The notes below the pieces were generated by a model that saw only the letters and a program-made list of their open reading frames with translations, made no database searches and was not told the origin of the DNA. A stretch of DNA of 64,000 bases from Actinacidiphila alni (GTDB lineage: Bacteria > Actinomycetota > Actinomycetes > Streptomycetales > Streptomycetaceae). Position numbers and translations under genes: made by a program. Position 1 is the stretch's first letter. Each line of letters starts with the position of its first letter. The stretch covers positions 151,857-215,856 of the forward strand of contig NZ_FONG01000015.1 in NCBI RefSeq assembly GCF_900112845.1, read 5' to 3'. Positions 24,601 through 33,600 of the stretch are shown here, one piece after another.

Positions 24601-27600
24601 GAGGACCCCGGGAACCTGGTCGCGCAGATCGTGGTGCCGCACGAGCACGTGCCCGCGCTGCCGGTGCCGGCGCGGGAATCGGAGGACGCGGGCCGCCTCA
24701 CGGGGTCCCGCTCCTGGCCCGCCGGACGGGACCGGTTCGACTTCTCGCACGGTACCTCGGCGCTCTACCCGGCGTTCCTGGCCCTGCCGCCGCTCGCACA
24801 CGTCACCGCGCGGCTGTACGCGGGACTGCACGGCCTGTCAACGGCCTGGCTCGGCAACGAGGCGGGCTGGCCCGCCGCCATCGCGGGCCTGGCCCAACCC
24901 CGCACGCTGGCGGCCTACTTCGGGCCGCTCACCAGCGAGCGCGGCTGGAGCGTCGAACTGCCGGAACGCAACGGCTGGCACACCACCCTGCGGGTGCGGC
25001 TGCGGGCGTACCGGCCACGGCCGCTGCCCGCCACCGAGGGCGAGACGGAGATCGAGCAGTACTCGCAGGCCCAGGAGAGCCACACGCGGGAGAAGATGCG
25101 CTCCCGTTCTGCCGGACTCGAAGGCACGATCGGCTTCCTCTTCGGCGTCGGGAGCGACACGTTCGGCGGCAGCGCCTTCGACGCCGCGGAAGCGGGCGAC
25201 GGTACGTTCGGCGGCGACGAGCTGGCAGGCGACGGCGGGACCGCGCCGGGCCACGGCCACGGGGGCGCGACGCCCGGAGGGCGGATCGCCCTACTGGCGC
25301 GGGGCGAGGCGGTCAAGGGGTGGCACAGCGGCGACGGCACGACCCGAGGCGGTGTGGACATCAGCCGGGCCACGTACGGCGGCGCGCGTACCTACCGCGT
25401 CGACCCGGTCTTCGAGGTGGCGATCAGCCGGTCCAAGGGGCACCGGGTCGAGGAAGAACAGCCCCGGTACCTGTCCTTCGCCGACGCGATGGACCTGCTG
25501 GTGCCCGAACGCCGGGTGGCGGACATCCTGCCCCCGTCATCGGCGCCGGAGGTCTCCTCCGCGCCGCCGCTCTCCGCCGCGCCGGAGGCGTCCTCCGTCC
25601 CGCCGCTCTCCCTTACGCCGGAAACGTCCTCCCTCCCGTCGTCTTCCGCCGCGCCGGTCGCGGATCCGGCGCCGCCGCCTGCCGAGAGCTCGGCGCCCGC
25701 GGTGACCCGGACCTATCTGGACGGCGGAAAGCTTCCCCGAACCCTCGTCCATCCCGAACTCCTGAACGCCGACAGGGTGTTGGACGCGATCGTCGGCCGG
25801 CTGCGGGCGCGCGGGCTGCTGCCCGCCGCGCCGAAGGGCGGGGTCGGCGCGGCGAGCCCGCTGCTGCGGTCGCTGGAGGCGACTTTCCGCGGCGAGTCGT
25901 TGATCGCCCGGTTCAGGAGTCTGCTCAGCACCGGAGTATGGGCCTGGTTCCCCGTGACGGGTTTCGCGGGGTCCACCCACTTCCTTTTCGTGCGGGTGTC
26001 CGTGGCGCATGTCGGCGCGGCGACCTCCGAACACCCGCGGCCCGGAGTGAAGTTGACGCTGCGCGCCGAGAAGCTGACCACGACCTCGGCGCAGACCGCG
26101 AGCAGCCGTACGCTCATGGCCGCGCTCACCGCCATCGCGCGGGGCGGCACCCATGCCGTGGCGCCGGACGGCACCAGACGCGGCGGTCACGGTGGGCTGG
26201 ACTACACGGCGGGTTACCTCGACGTCGTCACGGAATTCGAGGAGAGCGCCACCAAGACCCTGGCCATCGCCCGCGCCGGCACGCTGGGCGGCGAGGCGAT
26301 GCACGAGTTCGAGCACGACCTGACGTTCACCGTGGAAATGGGTGAATCCCGTCAACTGCCCGAAATCATCAGTGCTTTGACACGCGGCGCACACGCCGGG
26401 GTCGGCAAGGCGGCCCGATTGCTCGGCGCGGGCGACGGCTGGGAGCGCTTCTGGCAGTCGCACGAACCCTGGCACTGGTACGAGGACGGGGCGAACCGGC
26501 CGGTGTCCGGCAGCGTCCGGCTGCTGGTCCCCACCCATATGACCGTGCCCACGGCCCATAGGGCCCCGCCCACACCGCTCCCCGCCCTGTCGGCGGGCCC
26601 GACCTTCACCCGATCCTACGGTGAGAATCCGCGGTGGGAGCCGTTCACCGGGCCGCCCGCGCCCCGGTTGTCCCAGGATCTGCTGGGCGTCCATCCCTGG
26701 GACGTGCCGGCGGCCGACGCGGTGAACAGGTGGGCGCACATGGCGGCATCGCGAGCCGTACGGGCTCCCGCGCTGGACGGCACCACCGTGCTCAACCACC
26801 GCGGCCGGGACTTCAGCACTCCCGCGGGGCTGGTCTACGACCGCCGGACCAGCCACAGTGCCCTGCGGCCGGACATCGCGGCGCTGCTCACCATGACGTA
26901 TCCGGTACGGGTGGGCGACCGTGACGTGCGGATCGGTTTCGAACTCACCGCGGCCCGGCCGCTCGGCCCCGAGGAGGGCGTGCGGTTCAAGGCCCGGCGC
27001 TACGAACAGGAGGACACCGAGGAGCGGAGCGGCGGCGAGCACGTGCGCGGCTTCTTCCACGGCCCCGGGCCCGAGGGCGGCGGTCCCTCGGGCGACGACA
27101 TGCTGCTGGTGCGGCTGGCGGGGGAGCGCATGGGGCTGACCGCGGACGGCGCCGAGGCCGAACTCGCGGAGACCGACGAGCACAACAGGGAGGGTGTCCG
27201 GACCTTCCGCTACTACAGCTTCGACGTGACGGTGCTGGCGTGGGCCGCGGACGGTCCGCCCCGGACGCTGAAGGTCGATGTGCCGGACGGCTTCGTCGGC
27301 ATGTTCCCGCTGGAGAGCGACGGGCGGCTCGCGGCACCGCTGGAGGCCGAACTGGCCGCCCTGGGCGCCGAATTCCCGCGCCGCGCCCCGACCGCTCCGG
27401 CTGCCCCGACTGCTCCGGCTCTCCCGGCCGAGCGGCTGCCGGCGGGGCCGCTTGCCGTGGACCCGGAGCGTGTCGGGGATCCGGAGCACGTCGCGGTCCC
27501 TGAGCGTGTCGGGGATCCGGAGCACGCCGCGGTCCCTGAGTATGTCGGGGACCCGGAGCGTGTCGCGGTCCCTGAGCATGTCGGAGAGCCTGAGCACCCG

Positions 27601-30600
27601 GAGACGGTGCTGCTGCTCCCGGTACAGGTGCCCCCCGAGGTGCGGCCCCTGGGCGTACCCCGCTCCGCCTTGCCGCAACTGCCGGACGTCATGGCGACGT
27701 TGCGGGAGATGGTGAGCGAACTCGGCGAGCAGGTGCCGCAGCCGGAGTGGGACCGGTTGCCGCAGACGCTGCTGAGCAACTACCGCTACCTCGCCGGGGG
27801 CCAGGGCGACGCGGTCGCCGGCCTGCTGCTCCCGCTCGGCCCGGTGGAGATCCTGGTCTCGCTCGGCCTCGACGAGCCGCACCGGGTCATCGAGGCCGCC
27901 GGCCCCGACACCGGGCACGCCGTGCTGGAAGCCGTCGAAGAAGCCGAGGAGGAGGCCGGGAGCGAAGCGCAGGAGGAAGCATCGACCTGGGAGGGCCACG
28001 CGCCGCCGCCCGAGGAGACGGCCGAACCGGTCCGTCAGACGCCACAGCACCCGCTGCCCCGCCAGGAGCACCCGGAGCGGCCGTTCCGGGCGACCGAGAC
28101 CGTCAACAGCGCTTACCTCACCGGCGCGTTCGTCCAGTCCCACGCCGGTCCCACGAGCGGCACCCGCGCCAGCGCGTCGGTGTCCTTCGGGCTCGGCGCC
28201 ACCCCCGGCGTCTTCCACATCGTCAGGGTCGGCGCCGCGGCGAGCTACTCGGCCAACCAGTCCTTCCGCACCACGAACCGGGTCGGGGACGCCGAGGGCG
28301 GTCATGTCGAGGTCAGCCGGTCCGATCACACGCTGCTGTCCCTCACCGCTCGCTGGACGCTGCGCGTGCGTGCCCGCGGCCGCGACGACTGGACCGGCGA
28401 CGACGGCCCCAGGACCGTACCGCCCTCGCCGACCGAGCGGCTGCTGATCTGGCTGCCCGAGCACTACCTCCAGCCCGCGCCCACCCGGCAGATCGTGGCG
28501 AGCACTCAGGCCCGCACGGCCCTGCTGCCCGAGACCTACTTCGCGGCCGGGCTCACCGGCCTGCCGACGCTCTTCGACGCCATCGTCGGCGCCATGCGCG
28601 AGCAGGGGCTGCGCCTGCCGACCGACTCGCTCGGCCGCGGTGAGCTACGGCACAAGCTGTGGAACCTCGAAGCCCATCTGGACCGGGCGGTCAACAATCC
28701 GGGCGGCTACCGCTTCGTCGTGCACGCGGAGTCGGGCCGGCCGGCCGCCATCGTCCAGCTGAAGGCACGACGCCTCGGCGCCGACCTGCTCGGCGGCACC
28801 AGCGACACCACACACCTGGAGAACGTCAGGACCGGGATCGACGGCACCGGCGGCGGCCACACCGTCAGCCGCTCCCTGTCGGTGACCTTCCCCTCGGTCG
28901 AGTTCGACCTGCTGCCGACGCCGTTCAAACCGTCCGGCCTCGACACCGCGATCAGCCTTCAGCCCAGTGTCACCTGGTCCAGTTCCGACGGGATCGGCGC
29001 GGGCCGTACCGGCCTGTGGGTCGTCGTACCGCGCTACGTCGGCTACACCAGTGCCTACCGGACCGTGTTCACGCTCACGGCCACCGTGGCGGTGCGCGGC
29101 CACGACGCTGTGCCGGCCGGGCCGCCGGTGGCCGGCCAAGCGGTGCTGCGGCTCCCCGAGCCCGAGGCATTCCGGCACGGCTTCCCCGTCGAGCGCGCGG
29201 CGCTGCTCCGGCCCGACGACGCCTCGTCCGCCTCGTCCACCGACTCGCGGAGTTTCCACACCGCCCGCACGCGGCTCACGCGGACGTCGAGCGTGTCGTC
29301 CGGCTCGGACGGCTACGACACCGCGCCGCAGAGCGAAGCCGATGAGATGACGCCCGCACCGGACGCGGTCACGGCCTCTGACCCGGTCGCTCTGCCGGCC
29401 CCGGACCTGGCTCCTGATCCGGCCCTGGACCTGGCTCCTGATCCCGCCCCGGACGCGCCTTCTGAGCTGTTGGCGGACGCCGCGCCCGAACCTGATGCGG
29501 ACCCTGACCGCGATCTTGCGGTGATACCCGAACGGGTGCCGCTGGACTCGCCGTTGCGGACGGCCAGACCCGCGGACGGCACGGCGGCCTCCGAGCAGCT
29601 GCCTCTGCACGTCGCCGAGGGCAAGGGCATCGGCACCGGGCGGGTCGAGATCGACGACGAGACCGTGGAGGGCCTGTACCGGCCACTGGAGCAGTTGTTG
29701 CTCGACCGCGGCTTCCTGGTCAACGAGAGCAACGGCATGGCGGGACGCCACTGGTGGTCCCACGGCAACAATCTCGACAGCAGGCTGGCCAACCGAGAAG
29801 TGCTGGACAAGTTCGTCTCCAAACGCGGCCTGGAGACGCACTACGACCAGATGCACCAGTCCGGCCTGACGTTCACGGTCCACCGGCGGGCGGGATTCGC
29901 GGGAGTGGACTTCACGGTCGACGCGGTGAAGGTCACTGTCACCGCGCGCAGATCAGCGACTCCGGCCCGGTTCGTCAAGCACACCAAGGACTACCACTCG
30001 GTCAACCTGGCGATGGGCCTGGACACGGCCGGACAGTCCCACGGCGCCAGCCGGAAGATCGCGCTGGGGCTCCGTTTCCGCGCGCTGTTCCGGGCGCTGC
30101 GGACGGGAGCCGTTGGCGTGGAGGTGCAGCGGACCGTCGGTGTCGGCAACAGTGTCAACTTCGTCCAGAACCGCCCGGAACTGATGGAGTACAACGGCGT
30201 TCTCGCCGTCCACGAGCTCTACAGCGACTACGAGGTGACCCTGGAGTTCCAGCGCAGGAACCGGCCGTCGTTCAACTCCCGTGCCGTCGAGCGCGTACAG
30301 CTGCCCGACCTCACCGAGAAGCGGGCGACGGCGTATCTGCTGCCGCTCAACACCGAGCGGCACGGCACGCCGGACGCGGCCCCCGTACCCACTGCCGCAC
30401 CGTCCGCCGCCACCACCGCCACCGCGCCCGCGGCCCAGCCCATGCCCGCCGTGGCGCCGGTCCGCACGCCCGTCTCCGTGCTCGACCAGGCCGTCGTCTA
30501 CCACCTGGACGTCTCGGACGTCCATCGACAGGCGATCACCGCCCTCGGGCCGCTGGTCGGCCCGCACGGGGGCGCGGACCAGGAACTGTCCAGCTTCACC

Positions 30601-33600
30601 AGCACCATCGAGATGCGCGCCCATCTCAAGGAGATCCTCGGCGGCGGCTACACCACCGACCAGTTCTTCGAACCGGGCTGGTTCCGCGACACGTTCGGCG
30701 GGGTCGACATCCGCGGCTCGATGGGGGAGTCCGTCTTCGCGGGCGCCACCCCCGACCCCTTCGTCCTCGGCATCATCAAGCTCTGGCTCGCGCAGACCAG
30801 AGGAACCGACACCGGCTCGCACGGTGTGCGTCCCATCCTGGACCTGGCCTTCGGCGGCCCGGTCGGCACCGGCGACGGTTCGCTCCAGGGCGGGTTCGAC
30901 CTCAGCAGGACCTGGCAGTGGGACCGCTCCTCCGGCGAGGGCCGGACCGGCGGCAAGGAGCTGATCCAACTCGACTTCAGCCGGGCCTACCTCTTCAGCA
31001 CCACTGTGGACTTCGCCGTCAGGAGCCTGCGGGAGAAGCACGGCAAGCTGGCCCGCGCCGCGCACCGGGCGGCCCCGGGCACGGTCCCCGGAAGGACGAT
31101 GCTCTACCTGCTGGCGGAGCCCGACGCACTCGAACGCTACGCCGCGGGTCAACTGCCCCTGCCCGCAGCCCAGCTCACCGATGCCATGGGCCGCTGGGAG
31201 ACCGGCGAACTCCGGCTCAGCGGCAACACCGTCGCCGGTGTGCTGACCCGCTGGTCGCGGCAGACGCGTCCGGGAACCGCCGTGAGCGGGGCGGCGCACG
31301 GGACGGCCGGCAGACCAGAGAACGCCGAACCCCTGCGACTGGCGGTCCTGCTGGCCGGTCTCACCGTCGATCCACCGAGGCCCGGCGACCGGCGGGACCG
31401 GCTGCCGGTCCTGGACGAGACGGTGCGGGCCGCCTTCGACCAGGAGTTCGCCGCACATCCCGGTGCCGAACTCGGCAGTCCCGCCGACGCGTTGGCGGCG
31501 GTGCGGCTGCCCCCGTATCTGACCTCGGGCACTCCCGCCGCCACCGCGCTCGGCCACAGCGGAGTGCACACCATGTCCTTCGACAGCCAGGCGACCACCT
31601 ATCGCCTGGTGCGTGAGCAGATTGACGCCGTCGCCCCCGGGCTACTGGCGGCCGAGCCGCAGGTGTGGACCGCGAACGGCCACCACATCGGACGCCTGCA
31701 AGGCGCGCTCGACAGCCTCCAGGCGCTGCTGGCCGGCGGTCGCGACGGCGCCATGTGGGAGGACGTCCTGTCGCCCAACGGGCACACCTTCTACCTGGTC
31801 AACCCCATCGACTGGCTGGCCGCCGACGTCGTCGAGGTCAGACTCTCCGCCGTCCTCGATCCCCATCCCCAGGTCACCGACTTCCACCCGGCGAGCGGTC
31901 TGGAGAACTACGGCCACGGCTACGTCGACTCCGCCCGCAGCACCGGCAGATCCGCCGCTCAGGGCATCACCTTCGGCAAACTCAGCGGTGGCACCGCCGA
32001 CGGCGGCGGCTCCGGCACGATCGGTGTCTCCGGCGGCCACCACCGCGGCATCACCGCGGCCGAGACCGGCACGACGGAACAGACCGTGTACGACTGGAAC
32101 GGTCACTACCGGGTCCGGTTCGGGCAGCAACTGACGGTCAGTGTCCGCCGGTTGAAGACCGACGGATGGCCGCTCGCCAACGCCCTGGTCGACCTGAGGC
32201 GATTCCTCGGCCTTGGCACGGCACTGGCCGACAGCAGCAGCTCCACGCGGGGTGAACTCGTCCTCCAAGTGCCGCGCGGCCTCGCCGAGACCCCACGGAT
32301 GTACGGTCCGCTGCCCGCCCGCGATCCGCGCCCGCTGCCGCCGCTGCCCGGGGACGCCTTCGTCACGGCCGTGCTCATGGACGACGCACTGCCGGCCGCT
32401 CGCGCCCTGCTGACCCGGATCCTCGGCCCCAAGGCGACCCGGGACGAGGTCCGCGGCAGCGGCATGCTGCCGGTGCTGCTGTCGCGCTCGCACTTGACGA
32501 ATCACCTGCTGGAGGCGACCGCGGGCAGGCGCTACCAACTGGCTGACAACCTTGTCGTGCCCGGCAACGAATCCGCGCGGCTCCAACTGTGGCTCACCGG
32601 TGACCTGGTGGATCTGGAAGTCATCGGGCCCGTCCACGGGACGGGAACCGGCCGGTACAGCAAGCACCAGCGTGGCACCGGCATCAGCGTGGGCAACGAC
32701 GGCTGGCGGCCCTCCGCGGGCGCCGGTGCGTCGGGCAACGGAGTGCTGCACACTCCGGCCGCGGCCACCCCGGACCCGGGCGCACCCGGGGCGCCCGCCG
32801 CAGACCCGACGCCGATGCCCGCGCCCCCCACAACCGCGCCCCACACCGGCTCTGGCGGCGGCGGGCTGTCCCGTGCCACGGGCGCCGGACACACAGACAC
32901 CGGCACCACCAACTACCGGCGCGAGCAGCACGTCAAACAGCAGGGACCGGTCTACCTCGTACGGATGCGTGGCAAGTACCGGCTGGAGGCACAGCGCACC
33001 GACAAGCACCTGTTCTGGTTCGACACGCTCGGAGGCAGCCACACCAGCGACGCGGTGACCGGTGACGTGTACGCCGAACTCTTCCAGGCCGAAGTGGACG
33101 AACTGCGGGCCCATGTCGCCGCCTCGACGTACCCGCCCGCCCCGGTGGAGCCGAGCGCACCGCACTGGGCGGAGTTGCGCGACCGGCCCGCCGACGACAT
33201 CGCGGACGAGCTGCTGCGGGCGATGGGCCGCCCGGACGCCGATGTCCGCGACGTCCACCGCGAACTAGCGCGATGGCAAAGGGCGTTGGGGCGGGACGCA
33301 GGTGCGGCCCGCCGATTCTGTCTCGACACCGCACGCTTGGGCCGTGCCGTCCACCGACGTGCCCTGCGGTGGGCGGTCGACACCATGCGGAACGATCTCG
33401 TGGCGGCGGGTGAACCGCGCCGTCGGAGCGACGAGTCGGCGGCGGCCTTCGACGACCGGGTGAGCCGCCTGGAAGGCCTGCGCACTCGCTTCCGCGAGTA
33501 CGAGGCGCTCGCCGCGCGAGAGCGCGTCGGCGGTCCCACCGCCGAACTGGAAGGCGGGGCCTTCGCTTTGGCCCGTTCGGTCAACGACCTGCGCGGCTGG

